Source: Candidatus Bipolaricaulota bacterium (lineage in GTDB: Bacteria; Bipolaricaulota; Bipolaricaulia; RBG-16-55-9; DRXL01). From it: DNA of 31,915 nucleotides. Below the pieces are notes generated by a model that saw only the letters and a list, made by a program, of their open reading frames with translations, searched no databases and was not told the origin of the DNA. This document shows positions 14,400 to 22,133 of this stretch, in pieces. Both the position numbers and the translations under genes were made by a program. Position 1 is the stretch's first letter. Each line of letters starts with the position of its first letter. The stretch spans positions 1 to 31,915 of the forward strand of contig JAOAIA010000007.1 in assembly GCA_026414955.1 (NCBI GenBank). The letters run 5' to 3'.

Positions 14400-15002
14400 A
14401 TGAGAGCACAAGTGATCGAATTCCAGATAGGAAAGGGTCTCCCCAAGGAGGCGTTCGAGCAGATCGCCCCAACGGTGACCGAGGGCCGGCTCGTGGTCTT
14501 CCCCACCGAAGTCTCGTATGTCGTCGGGGGCGATGCGTTCAACCAGCAGCTCGTGAATCGCGTCCGCGGCCTGCGCCAAGACGCACAAAGCCCTCTGGCG
14601 CTTTATATCAGCAGTATTACAGAATTTCGGCTCTACGCCGTGCCGGTCTTGCCCCGCTTGCGTCGCGCGCTCGAACGCTGCCTGCCCGGCCCTTATGGGA
14701 TCATCGTGCGGGCGACGCAAGCTGCCCCCAGGGTGTGCGTCACTCAAGCGGGCACGATAGAGATGCACATGCCCGCCAGTCAATCCTATCAGATGTTCTA
14801 TGAAGCCAGCGGGCGCCCGCTCTTGGGGGTCAAGCTCGATCTGGTGCGCCGCGAGGATGTCTTAGAAAGATTTGGCGAGCAGGCCGATCTCATCGTGCTC
14901 ACCAACGAGCCGATGAACCCACAAAGCTACGCGCTGCTCGATTTCACCCAAGACCCGCCCCAAGCGGTGCAGGGAGAGCTGCCGAAATGGCTGAGACTGT
15001 AA
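14400..15002 (+). CDS. Divergent YrdC/Sua5/YciO-domain protein
   Basis: About 200 residues. VVFPTEVSYVVGGDAFNQ matches the PT(D/E)TVYGLGCDA opening of the Sua5/YrdC/YciO fold; LRQDAQSPLALYISS matches the KxRpxxkPL block, and LPGPYGIIVRAT matches the LPGPyTlil block. The Lys of the K-R motif and the later SAN motif are not obvious, so it is more like YciO than a true threonylcarbamoyl-AMP synthase (TsaC). Start ATG 14400 after GAGAGG; a GTG at 14373 with AGGGAGGG 10 nt upstream is possible. Overlaps hutI by 16 nt. Confidence 0.75.
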   Translation: MRAQVIEFQIGKGLPKEAFEQIAPTVTEGRLVVFPTEVSYVVGGDAFNQQLVNRVRGLRQDAQSPLALYISSITEFRLYAVPVLPRLRRALERCLPGPYGIIVRATQAAPRVCVTQAGTIEMHMPASQSYQMFYEASGRPLLGVKLDLVRREDVLERFGEQADLIVLTNEPMNPQSYALLDFTQDPPQAVQGELPKWLRL

Positions 15003-16201
15003 TCATCAACATCGGGCAGCTGGTCACTCCCAGGGGCACCCAGGCCCTCGCCGGGCACGCCATGCGCCAGCTCTCGGTGACGCACGACGCGTATCTGAAG
15101 ATCGAGGACGGCACGATAACCGAGATCGGCTCGATGCGCGAGCTGCATCGTGTCCGCCCATCAGAAGCGCTCGACGTCCAGGGCGGGGTCGTCATCCCTG
15201 GCTTAGTAGACCCGCACACCCATGCGGCCTTCTACGGAACCCGTGAAGAGGAATTTCTGGCCCGCTGCCAAGGCGAGAAATACGGCAAGGGTATTCTCAC
15301 TACTGTTGCGCAAGTCCGCCAAGCCTCGGAAGATCAAATCTATGAGTTCTCCAGAGATTTTCTCTTAGCGATGATGCAGGTAGGGACGACGACCGTCGAG
15401 ATCAAGAGCGGCTACGGGCTGGATACGGAGAACGAACTCAAGCTCTTGCGTGTCATCGCGAGATTAAAGCAGACGATGCCCATCGAGATTGTGCCGACGT
15501 TTTGTGGGGCGCACGCTGTGCCCGCCGGGGTTCAGAAGTCTCAGTATATTCGAGAAATTATTGAAGAGATGCTGCCGCGCGTGCGCCAAGAGAATCTCGC
15601 GGAGTTCGGCGACGTCTTCTGCGAAGAGGGCTTTTTCAGCATCGCTGAGGGTCGCGAAATTCTGCGCGCCTGTCAGCGCGCAGGCTTGGGCCTCAAAATT
15701 CACGCTGACGAACTCAGCCCCTTAAGCGGGGCAGAGTTGGCCGCCGCGGTGAGAGCTGTCTCAGCAGATCACTTATTGCACATCTCGGAGCGCGGGATTG
15801 CTGCGATGCAACGCGCCGGCGTGATCGCCGTGCTCCTGCCGGGCACAGCTTTTTCGCTGAACGCCCCATATGCGCCCGCCCGCAGAATGATAGACTCTGG
15901 GCTTGCCGTCGCCCTAGGGACGGATTTCAACCCCGGCACCTGTCTTCTTTGTTCTATGTTCTTCATGATCGCCCTGGCGGTGCTCAAGATGCGGATGACC
16001 GTCGAAGAAGCCCTGACAGCCGCGACGCTCAACGCCGCAGCCGCGCTGCACCGCGCCCATATCACGGGAAGCATAGAGCCGGGCAAGCGCGCCGACCTCG
16101 TTGTGCTCGATGTAGAGAACTATAGACAGATTCCATATTTTATCGGGCATGAGGGGCGCTTTGTGCGCGCTGTACTCTGTGCTGGGCGGAGAGTTCGGTG
16201 A
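14987..16201 (+). CDS. hutI: Imidazolonepropionase
   Basis: Third enzyme of histidine degradation, opening imidazolone-5-propionate to N-formimino-glutamate; a metal-dependent amidohydrolase. 404 residues. Family blocks: VDPHTHAAFYGTREEEFLAR (metal His pair and substrate contacts), GKGILTTVAQVR, TTVEIKSGYGLDTENELK, FCEEGFFS, IHADEL, ADHLLHIS, LPGTAFSLN and ALGTDFNPGT. ATG 14987 lies inside the end of the YrdC-domain gene. No hutH, hutU or formiminotransferase gene is in the window, so the rest of the pathway would have to be elsewhere. Confidence 0.94.
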   Translation: MAETVIINIGQLVTPRGTQALAGHAMRQLSVTHDAYLKIEDGTITEIGSMRELHRVRPSEALDVQGGVVIPGLVDPHTHAAFYGTREEEFLARCQGEKYGKGILTTVAQVRQASEDQIYEFSRDFLLAMMQVGTTTVEIKSGYGLDTENELKLLRVIARLKQTMPIEIVPTFCGAHAVPAGVQKSQYIREIIEEMLPRVRQENLAEFGDVFCEEGFFSIAEGREILRACQRAGLGLKIHADELSPLSGAELAAAVRAVSADHLLHISERGIAAMQRAGVIAVLLPGTAFSLNAPYAPARRMIDSGLAVALGTDFNPGTCLLCSMFFMIALAVLKMRMTVEEALTAATLNAAAALHRAHITGSIEPGKRADLVVLDVENYRQIPYFIGHEGRFVRAVLCAGRRVR

Positions 16202-16220
16202 AACCTTTCCGGGGGATCAT

Positions 16221-16324
16221 TGCTATATATTCTTGCACAAGGCCCTGAGTGGAGGTGATGTCAACAGGGCCAAACTATCTCAACCGTTAAGGGAAGGGCT
16301 AGACCCTTCCAAAGGAGGACCTTC
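16221..16324 (+). promoter_or_regulatory. Structured leader of the DUF4384 protein gene
   Basis: A TGC-TATATA extended -10 candidate at 16221-16229 precedes two hairpins: GGCCCTG/CAGGGCC (16241-16247, 16265-16271) and GGAAGGG/CCCTTCC (16292-16298, 16304-16310). The second ends next to AAAGGAGG. A 10-codon frame (ATG 16258 to TAA, MSTGPNYLNR) preceded by GGAGGTG lies across the first hairpin. Function as a leader is speculative. Confidence 0.35.
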
Positions 16325-17791
16325 ATGAAGCGTCTCAGTCTCGTCTTGTTGGGGGTTGTACTGCTGGGGTTTATGGGCGCCAGCCCAAGCCTCAGCCAAG
16401 GGCAACCGTCGCCGTTAGGGATCGTCATCCAGCCTACGGAGTTCCAGGCGTTCATCCAAGTGAGTCGTCCCGTCTGCGCTGTTGGCCAGACTATTGAAAT
16501 CCAATATCGCGCGAGTGAAGCCCCTTACTATGCGTATATCCTGGACATCCAGGGGAATAACGTCACGCGGCTTCTGCCCAATCGTTTTGAGCCGAATAAC
16601 TACGTTACTGATACCAACTGGCGCACCCTGCCAGGGGTGATGACCTATCGGTTGGTCTGCTCGCCGCCGCTTGGCCCGGAGTACGTGCAGATCATCGCGT
16701 CGACGGAGCGCATCCCGCAGCTTGAGACCGGCACCGGGGATTTCCCGCTTTTGGGCACCAACCCGCAAGCCGTGGGGCAGCAGATCCAGCAAGCGATCCA
16801 AGCGCTCGTGCCCACGGCGAAAGTTGCTACGGCTGTCGCGAGCTTGCAGATCGTCTCTGGGCAGCCACAACCGCCGACCTGCCCGCCCGGCTATGTCGGT
16901 ACACCGCCCAACTGCGTCCCGATACAGCCGCCTACACCGCAACCGCCTACTCAGCAACCGTCTGGGTTCACCGTCCAGCAGGTGATCACGCCGGGATCGC
17001 CGCAGTTCGCTCAAATGGCGATGCAGATCATGGCCAAGCTCCAAGCTGCGGGCTTGGCGCAAGCCTTAGCCCAAGCACAAGCGACTCAAGTCCCGCAGGG
17101 CCAGAACGCTGCGCCTTTAGCTACCGCGCCCCAACAGATCAACATCCAACAACTTCAGAACACGTACGTCTTCACAGGGGTGCTCCAACTCAATCAAAAC
17201 GCAACGGTCTCTGGGTACACCATCCCTGCAGGGAAATACTTGACGGCCATCGGCGAAGACCCGATCTTCGTGCTCATTGACATCTTCACGGGCCAGATCG
17301 TGGTCATCATCATTGTGACGTGTCCCCCGATTTTCACACCGTTTAATCTCCTGATCTTCTTCTTTGGGTGGTTCTTCTCGCCCTTCCCTGGGCCGTTCCC
17401 TGGGCCGTTCCCGTTCCCCTATCCGTTCCCGTGGCCCTTCCCCATCGTGATGCCTGCAGCCTGTTCGGGCCTGCCCAATCAACTCCCGTTCACGGTCGCC
17501 ATCGGCAGCGGCGCGCCCATCGTGAGCCTGCCAGGGGTGATGCAGATCAAGGATGCTGGGTGGTTCTTCAACGCCCTGCAAATCCAATCGCTCGGCCCGG
17601 CGCTCTCCTTCCAGCGCTTTAGCTCGTTCGGGCTGATACAGATTGGATTCATCGGGTCGTTCAGCACCGCGAGCATCCCCTACACGTTCTTAGGCACCTT
17701 CCTGCTCCTAGTCCAAGGTGGGGGCAAGACGGTCTGTATCCAGGGCGTGGTGAGCTTCGGGACGGTCTTCGGGTTCGCATGGCACAACTGA
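16325..17791 (+). CDS. Secreted DUF4384-domain protein with a Phe-Pro repeat
   Basis: 488 residues. Signal peptide ends SPSLSQGQ. Residues about 35-145 match DUF4384: FIQVSRPVCAVGQTIEIQYR, APYYAYILDIQGN, VTRLLPNRFEPNNYV, YVQIIAST. A Cys/Pro/Gln-rich linker follows (CPPGYVGTPPNCVPIQ), then an Ala/Gln-rich helix, then an extraordinary segment around residues 340-378 of aromatic residues and Pro (FFFGWFFSPF, repeated PFPG, then PFPFPYPFPWPFP). The C-terminal about 110 residues look like beta-strands. Strong AAAGGAGG before ATG. Likely surface or cell-envelope protein; role unknown. Ends at a clear terminator. Confidence 0.8.
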   Translation: MKRLSLVLLGVVLLGFMGASPSLSQGQPSPLGIVIQPTEFQAFIQVSRPVCAVGQTIEIQYRASEAPYYAYILDIQGNNVTRLLPNRFEPNNYVTDTNWRTLPGVMTYRLVCSPPLGPEYVQIIASTERIPQLETGTGDFPLLGTNPQAVGQQIQQAIQALVPTAKVATAVASLQIVSGQPQPPTCPPGYVGTPPNCVPIQPPTPQPPTQQPSGFTVQQVITPGSPQFAQMAMQIMAKLQAAGLAQALAQAQATQVPQGQNAAPLATAPQQINIQQLQNTYVFTGVLQLNQNATVSGYTIPAGKYLTAIGEDPIFVLIDIFTGQIVVIIIVTCPPIFTPFNLLIFFFGWFFSPFPGPFPGPFPFPYPFPWPFPIVMPAACSGLPNQLPFTVAIGSGAPIVSLPGVMQIKDAGWFFNALQIQSLGPALSFQRFSSFGLIQIGFIGSFSTASIPYTFLGTFLLLVQGGGKTVCIQGVVSFGTVFGFAWHN

Positions 17792-17808
17792 TCTGAGAGC
17801 ACGCTGGC

Positions 17809-17851
17809 GGGGCTCGATCAAAGCTTGCTTGATCGAGCCCCTTTCTTTTTT
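17809..17851 (+). terminator. Rho-independent terminator
   Basis: A perfect 13-bp stem (17809-17821 with 17829-17841), a 7-nt loop and the T-rich tail TTTCTTTTTT (17842-17851) directly follow the DUF4384 protein gene. The tail reaches the stop codon of the convergent small gene. Confidence 0.92.
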
Positions 17852-18023
17852 AGCCTTGTTTGGTCATTATATGCCAGAGAAAGCCAAGGCCGACGCCGAT
17901 GCTGGCAATCCCTAGCAGCAGACTAAACTCTTCTTCTCGATAGAAGAGCATAAGTATCACGCCCAGCATGATGAGCGTAACGACGCCTCCTACGCGCACC
18001 CAGTCCTTGATTGTCTTCATCAT
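17850..18023 (-). CDS. 57-residue two-segment membrane protein
   Basis: The frame starts at ATG 18023 (MMKTIKDWVRVGGVV), one base after the stop codon of the ABC ATPase, so the two are translationally coupled. Two hydrophobic segments (VGGVVTLIMLGVILMLFY and FSLLLGIASIGVGLGFLW) are joined by an acidic turn REEE, ending HIMTKQG. Codon pattern and tight coupling support a real gene. No family recognised; could be a small accessory of the transporter. Confidence 0.7.
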   Translation of the reverse strand: MMKTIKDWVRVGGVVTLIMLGVILMLFYREEEFSLLLGIASIGVGLGFLWHIMTKQG

Positions 18024-19430
18024 TTATCTCTGAGAGGGGCCGTCATAGACGAGCTGCCCTCCCTCCAGCACCCAGAGACGAGATTCGAGATGGGGAACAA
18101 CCTCAGGGGTGACGAGTATCACGGTCATTCCATGGGCGTGCAGGGCTTGAAGCAATGCAAGAAGCTCAGATTGCCCGGCGGGATCGAGCGCGGAGAGCGT
18201 TTCATCGAGGATGAGCACGCTGGGATGAAGAGCGAGCATAGCAGCGAGAGCTAAACGTGCTTGCTCACCCCCACTTAAGCGATGCGATGGCTGCCTAGAA
18301 AAGCGATCCCAGTCTAGTCCCACGGCTTCACAGGCCCACCGCGCGCGCTGCTCACTCTCACGTGGACTGATCCCTTGAGCACTCAAGCCTAAGAGTATCT
18401 CTTCCTGAACGTTCTCCCCCAAGAGCTGTTGGTACGGCTCTTGGAAAACCAAGCCCACGCAGCGCACGCGCTCACGCGCCGTGAGAGCGTGTATCGGGGT
18501 ATCGTTCCAGAGAACGCACCCAGAGCTGGGCTGTGTCAGCCCGGCGAGCAGCTCGACGAGCGTCGTCTTGCCTGAGCCTTCCGGCCCGGTAATCACGATG
18601 AACTCTCCGGCGGTCACTGCTGCCGAGACATCTCCGAGAGCAGGGACGGAGTTATAGTGAAAGCTCAAGGCTTGGGCGCGCAAATGAAATCCTGAAGGGG
18701 GTTTGCGGGTTCGCCAGTTCGCGGGTTCGCGAGTTGCTGAACCTTCGAACCCCTGACCCCGTGAACCCGTGAACCCGTTCTCCGTCGCCTTGCCGTGCTC
18801 GAGATGCACAACGCGATCTACGTGCTCACGCCAAAATTCTTTGTGCGAGATGATGAGCACGCCCTTGTTCGCCGTGCGCAGCTCACGCACCAGAGCGAGC
18901 AAGAGCGCCAACCCATCGCGATCAGCGGTGCGATCCGGCTCGTCGAGAATATAGTACGTCGGTTCCATCGCGAGCACGCCCGCGAGCGCAACCCGCTGCC
19001 GCTCCGCCGGCGTCAGCGATTCGATAGTGCACAAAGCCTTCTCCCTCAAACCGACTCGCTCCAACGCCTGCATAGCTCGCCCTTGCATATCTTCGGGAGA
19101 GAGTGCGAGATTTTCCAACCCGAATGCTACGTCTTCGAGGGGCGTCTGAGCGATGATCTGCTCATGGCTCTCTTGGAAGAGCAGCCCGACACGGCGTCGG
19201 ATCGCGCGCGGGTCTTGGTCCGTCCGCACGCCGTCTACGGTAACAGTTCCCTCCTTGGGGATGAGCAAGCCGGCCAAGTAGCGAGCGAGCGTGGTCTTGC
19301 CGGAGCCATTGCGGCCCATTAATAGAACGATCTCGCCCTGCTCCAGCGTGAGGTCAACCCCGTTCAGTAGCACGTCACGGCGTGAACCAAACGAGAAAAG
19401 GTGATGGACGAGCCCGCGCACTGCGATCAT
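18024..19430 (-). CDS. Two-domain ABC ATPase, ECF/CbiO type
   Basis: 468 residues: two nucleotide-binding domains in one chain, as in fused energy-coupling-factor ATPases. Domain 1 (1-210): Walker A GRNGSGKTT, Q-loop LLFQESHEQ, signature SLTPAERQR (degenerate), Walker B YYILDEPD, switch ISHKE. Domain 2 (about 245-468): Walker A GPEGSGKTT, LVFQEPYQQ, signature RLSGGEQAR, Walker B LILDETLSALD, switch VTPE (His lost). FQE.. with Q-rich ends is typical of CbiO/EcfA. Domains are joined by a Gly/Ser/Arg linker encoded by a tandem-repeat element. The transmembrane EcfT and substrate-binding S unit are not in the window. The start overlaps ctpA by 56 nt; no clear Shine-Dalgarno. Confidence 0.88.
   Translation of the reverse strand: MIAVRGLVHHLFSFGSRRDVLLNGVDLTLEQGEIVLLMGRNGSGKTTLARYLAGLLIPKEGTVTVDGVRTDQDPRAIRRRVGLLFQESHEQIIAQTPLEDVAFGLENLALSPEDMQGRAMQALERVGLREKALCTIESLTPAERQRVALAGVLAMEPTYYILDEPDRTADRDGLALLLALVRELRTANKGVLIISHKEFWREHVDRVVHLEHGKATENGFTGSRGQGFEGSATREPANWRTRKPPSGFHLRAQALSFHYNSVPALGDVSAAVTAGEFIVITGPEGSGKTTLVELLAGLTQPSSGCVLWNDTPIHALTARERVRCVGLVFQEPYQQLLGENVQEEILLGLSAQGISPRESEQRARWACEAVGLDWDRFSRQPSHRLSGGEQARLALAAMLALHPSVLILDETLSALDPAGQSELLALLQALHAHGMTVILVTPEVVPHLESRLWVLEGGQLVYDGPSQR
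18701..18780. repeat. 8-mer tandem/inverted repeat inside the ABC ATPase gene
   Basis: The plus strand has GTTCGC-NN units repeated three times (about 18718-18735 and just before), then the inverse type, GTGAACCC units (about 18761-18777). The two halves can pair as a long imperfect hairpin. It encodes the linker TGSRGQGFEGSATREPANWR between the two ATPase domains. Sequence of this kind is normally intergenic. Confidence 0.6.
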
Positions 19431-20607
19431 TGCTGAGAGGGGGGAGACACGGACAGGTCTTGCCCGCTTGGCTGAGCACCCACTGCACGGCCCGCGGGAG
19501 CGTCTCGGATGCGCGCTCGACTATGACGTCAGGGGTGAGCCCGATTTCATGCACGCGATGGCCCTTGGGCGTGAAATACTCCGCTGTGGTCAACAAGATC
19601 GCCGAGCCATCGCTCAGCGTAAATGACGTCTGGATGACGCCCTTGCCGAACGTGCGCTTGCCGAAGAGCACCCCCATCTGATGGTCTCGGATCGCCCCAG
19701 CGACGATCTCCGAAGCGCTCGCCGTACCCCGATTGATGAGCACCGCCAGCGGCAGATTGGGGTAGCGATTCCCCTTCGAGTTATAGACTTCTGAACCGTT
19801 GCGGCTCTGGACTTTCAGCACCGGCCCTTCGTCAACGAAGAGGCTGGCTAAATCTACAGCTTGGTTGAGCAGCCCGCCGGGGTTGTTGCGCAAGTCTAGG
19901 ATCAATCCCTTCACATTTCGGGTGAGCAAGTCTTGCAGGGCTTTCTCGACATCCGCACGGGTCAGGGTATTGAACGTATAGACTTGGATATAGCCCACTT
20001 GGCCCTGGGCGAGCACGCTGTGGCTGACGATCTTCACAGTAATAATATCGCGCACGATCTCGAAGATCTTTTCTGAGCCATCCTCGCGGCGGACTTTCAA
20101 AGTCACGAGCGTGCCCTTGGGGCCACGCAGCTTCTTGACGGCTTGCTCTTGGGTGATCCCTTCGGTTGATTCCCCATTGATTTCGAGAATCCAATCTCCA
20201 GCTTCAATGCCCGCACGGCTCGCCGGAGTATCGTGTAACGGCGCGACGACTAAGAGCCTTCCGTCTCGCACTTCGATCTGCATCCCCAGCCCGCCAAACT
20301 CCTCGACAACTTCTTTCTCAAAACCCTCGTTGAACTGCCGATAATCTTCTGCGGGGAGATAGCGACTGTAGGGGTCACCCAAAGTCTCGACCATGCCCTC
20401 GATAGCCCCTTTGAGCAGACGGGCGTCGGGAGCATTTTCTGGCCGATAAAAGTTCGATTTAATGCGCTGATAGGCTTCCAAGAGCGGGTTGAAGAGAGTA
20501 GACGCATTGGGCTGCTGGCCCCGCGCAGCAAACAGCCCCCACAGCCCGGCAATAACAAGAGTTGCGACCAAGCCCAACAATAGACTGCGACGCAGCATCG
20601 TCGTCAT
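19375..20607 (-). CDS. ctpA: Carboxy-terminal processing protease, S41 family
   Basis: 410 residues. N-terminal membrane anchor (about 6-27), a PDZ domain (LLVVAPLHDTPASRAGIEAG, WILEINGE), and the S41 catalytic domain: VGYIQVYTFN, LILDLRNNPGGLL, NRGTASASEIVAGA with the catalytic Ser, and GKRTFGKGVIQ with the catalytic Lys. Cleaves substrates from their C-terminus in the periplasm. The last about 18 codons overlap the start of the ABC ATPase and read like out-of-frame sequence (SARARPSPF). A promoter places transcription start at or beside ATG 20607, so leaderless; ATG 20598 is an alternative. Confidence 0.93.
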   Translation of the reverse strand: MTTMLRRSLLLGLVATLVIAGLWGLFAARGQQPNASTLFNPLLEAYQRIKSNFYRPENAPDARLLKGAIEGMVETLGDPYSRYLPAEDYRQFNEGFEKEVVEEFGGLGMQIEVRDGRLLVVAPLHDTPASRAGIEAGDWILEINGESTEGITQEQAVKKLRGPKGTLVTLKVRREDGSEKIFEIVRDIITVKIVSHSVLAQGQVGYIQVYTFNTLTRADVEKALQDLLTRNVKGLILDLRNNPGGLLNQAVDLASLFVDEGPVLKVQSRNGSEVYNSKGNRYPNLPLAVLINRGTASASEIVAGAIRDHQMGVLFGKRTFGKGVIQTSFTLSDGSAILLTTAEYFTPKGHRVHEIGLTPDVIVERASETLPRAVQWVLSQAGKTCPCLPPLSNDRSARARPSPFLVWFTP

Positions 20608-20613
20608 ACTCCG

Positions 20614-20642
20614 ATCTTAGCACGAGCGAGGCTGTTTTGCAA
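20614..20642 (-). promoter_or_regulatory. ctpA promoter
   Basis: Minus-strand TTGCAA (20642-20637), 17 bases, extended -10 TGC-TAAGAT (20619-20614). Start falls at about 20607, the A of the ctpA ATG. Confidence 0.6.
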
Positions 20643-20650
20643 TAGCTGAG

Positions 20651-20751
20651 CTGAAGTCACCGGCTCAGCCAGTGAGAGCGTGCTGAAGCACGCTGAAAAG
20701 CCCCCTGCAGCGGGCTTCCATCTCCTGAGCCGGATGCTTCAGCATCCGGCT
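20651..20751. repeat. Multi-hairpin REP-like element reaching into glyS
   Basis: Three stem-loops fill the ctpA-glyS gap: AGCGTGC/GCACGCT with a TGAA loop (20677-20694), AAGCCC/GGGCTT (20698-20717), and a perfect 10-bp AGCCGGATGC/GCATCCGGCT with a 4-nt loop (20728-20751). On the minus strand the loop of the last one also reads TGAA and contains the glyS stop TGA. No U-run, so it is more like a REP/BIME unit than a terminator. Confidence 0.7.
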
Positions 20752-22052
20752 AACTTTTCTTTCAACACCGCGGCGACGCGCTCAATGGGCACGCGCTCTT
20801 GCAGCATCGTGTCGCGGTCCCTAATCGTGACGGCGTTGTCCGTCAGCGATTGGACGTCTACCGTGATACAGAACGGCGTGCCGATCTCATCTTGACGACG
20901 ATACAAGCGCCCAATAGCCGCGGTGTCGTCGTACCAGACAGTAAAGTCTTTGCGCAGCGCGGTCGCGAGCCCTTTGGCTTTCTGGACGATCTCTGGGCGG
21001 TTGCGCAGCAACGGGAAGACCGCGACTTTTATAGGAGCAAGCTGGGGTTTCATCTTCAAGACAACGCGCTTCTCGCCTCGCACTTCTTCTTCGTGATACG
21101 CATCCAAGAGCAACGCTAAAAAGATGCGATCCACCCCGCACGACGGCTCAATCACGTAGGGGATATAGTGCTCTTTGGTCTCCTCATCGAAGTACGTTAA
21201 GTCTCTCCCAGAGTGCTGGGAATGGCGCTTTAAATCATAATCAGTACGGTTGGCGATCCCTTCGATCTCCGCCCAACCCTTGCCGGGAAAATCGTACTCG
21301 ATCTCGAACGTTGCTTTAGAGTAGTGCGCTAAATCCTCCTTGGGCAGTGCGCGAGCGCGCACCCTCTCTTTGCGTAGACCTAGGTCTTCGATGTACCATT
21401 GCAAGCGCTCCTCGACCCAGTGCTGGTGCCACTCTTCATCGGTGCCGGGCTTGACGAAATATTCGATCTCCATCTGCTCGAACTCCCGGTCTCGGAAGAT
21501 AAAATCCCCCGGCGTGATCTCGTTGCGGAATGCTTTGCCGATCTGAGCGATCCCGAAGGGGAGCTTCTTGCGCATGGCAATGGCGACGTTCTGAAAATTC
21601 ACGAAGATCCCTTGAGCCGTTTCGGGCCGTAAATACGTGAGCGCCGCGCTCTCTTCGACGGGGCCGACGTAGGTCTTGAACATCAGATTGAATCTTCTCA
21701 CGTCAGTGAACTGCCCCACGGCGCCGCATTCGGGGCACGTGTTATTCACAATCGCGTCGGCGCGGAAGCGCTTCTTGCACTGTTTGCAATCTACCAGCGG
21801 ATCGGTGAACTCTTCGACGTGGCCGCTGGCGACCCACGTCTGGGCGTTCATGATAATAGACGCATCAAGCCCCACAACGTCGTCGCGCATCTGGACGACG
21901 CGCCGCCACCACGACTGTTTGATATTATTTTTGAGTTCAACTCCCAAGGGGCCGTAGTCCCAAAAGCCCCCGATACCCCCGTAGATCTCCGACGACTGAA
22001 AGATAAAGCCCCGTTGCTTACAGAGCGCCACAATCGTATCAAAGCTGCCCAT
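20739..22052 (-). CDS. glyS: Glycyl-tRNA synthetase, dimeric (alpha2) type
   Basis: Charges tRNA-Gly. About 437 residues, the single-chain eukaryotic/archaeal/Gram-positive type (glyQS-like). Class II motifs: FIFQSSEIYGGIGGFWDYGP near the start, zinc-like CKQCKKRFRAD...CPECG, LRPETAQGIFVNF, FGIAQIGKAFRNEITPG (motif 2), EFEQMEIEYFV, and HYIPYVIEPSCGVDRI (motif 3). ATG 22052 (MGSFDTIV) preferred over TTG 22067. The last residues LAGC and the stop codon come from a palindromic element. TATAAT at 22093-22088 lies upstream. Confidence 0.95.
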   Translation of the reverse strand: MGSFDTIVALCKQRGFIFQSSEIYGGIGGFWDYGPLGVELKNNIKQSWWRRVVQMRDDVVGLDASIIMNAQTWVASGHVEEFTDPLVDCKQCKKRFRADAIVNNTCPECGAVGQFTDVRRFNLMFKTYVGPVEESAALTYLRPETAQGIFVNFQNVAIAMRKKLPFGIAQIGKAFRNEITPGDFIFRDREFEQMEIEYFVKPGTDEEWHQHWVEERLQWYIEDLGLRKERVRARALPKEDLAHYSKATFEIEYDFPGKGWAEIEGIANRTDYDLKRHSQHSGRDLTYFDEETKEHYIPYVIEPSCGVDRIFLALLLDAYHEEEVRGEKRVVLKMKPQLAPIKVAVFPLLRNRPEIVQKAKGLATALRKDFTVWYDDTAAIGRLYRRQDEIGTPFCITVDVQSLTDNAVTIRDRDTMLQERVPIERVAAVLKEKLAGC

Positions 22053-22087
22053 GATCTCATCCCCCAAGTTTGCTATACGTGAGGGCC

Positions 22088-22093
22088 ATTATA
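22088..22093 (-). promoter_or_regulatory. glyS -10 element
   Basis: A perfect TATAAT on the minus strand; TTCGCA 18 bases upstream (22117-22112) is a poor -35. Start near 22081 gives a leader of about 29 nt. Confidence 0.5.
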
Positions 22094-22133
22094 GCGAGCC
22101 TTGGGCGCAGATGCGAACACCCTCTCGATCTTT

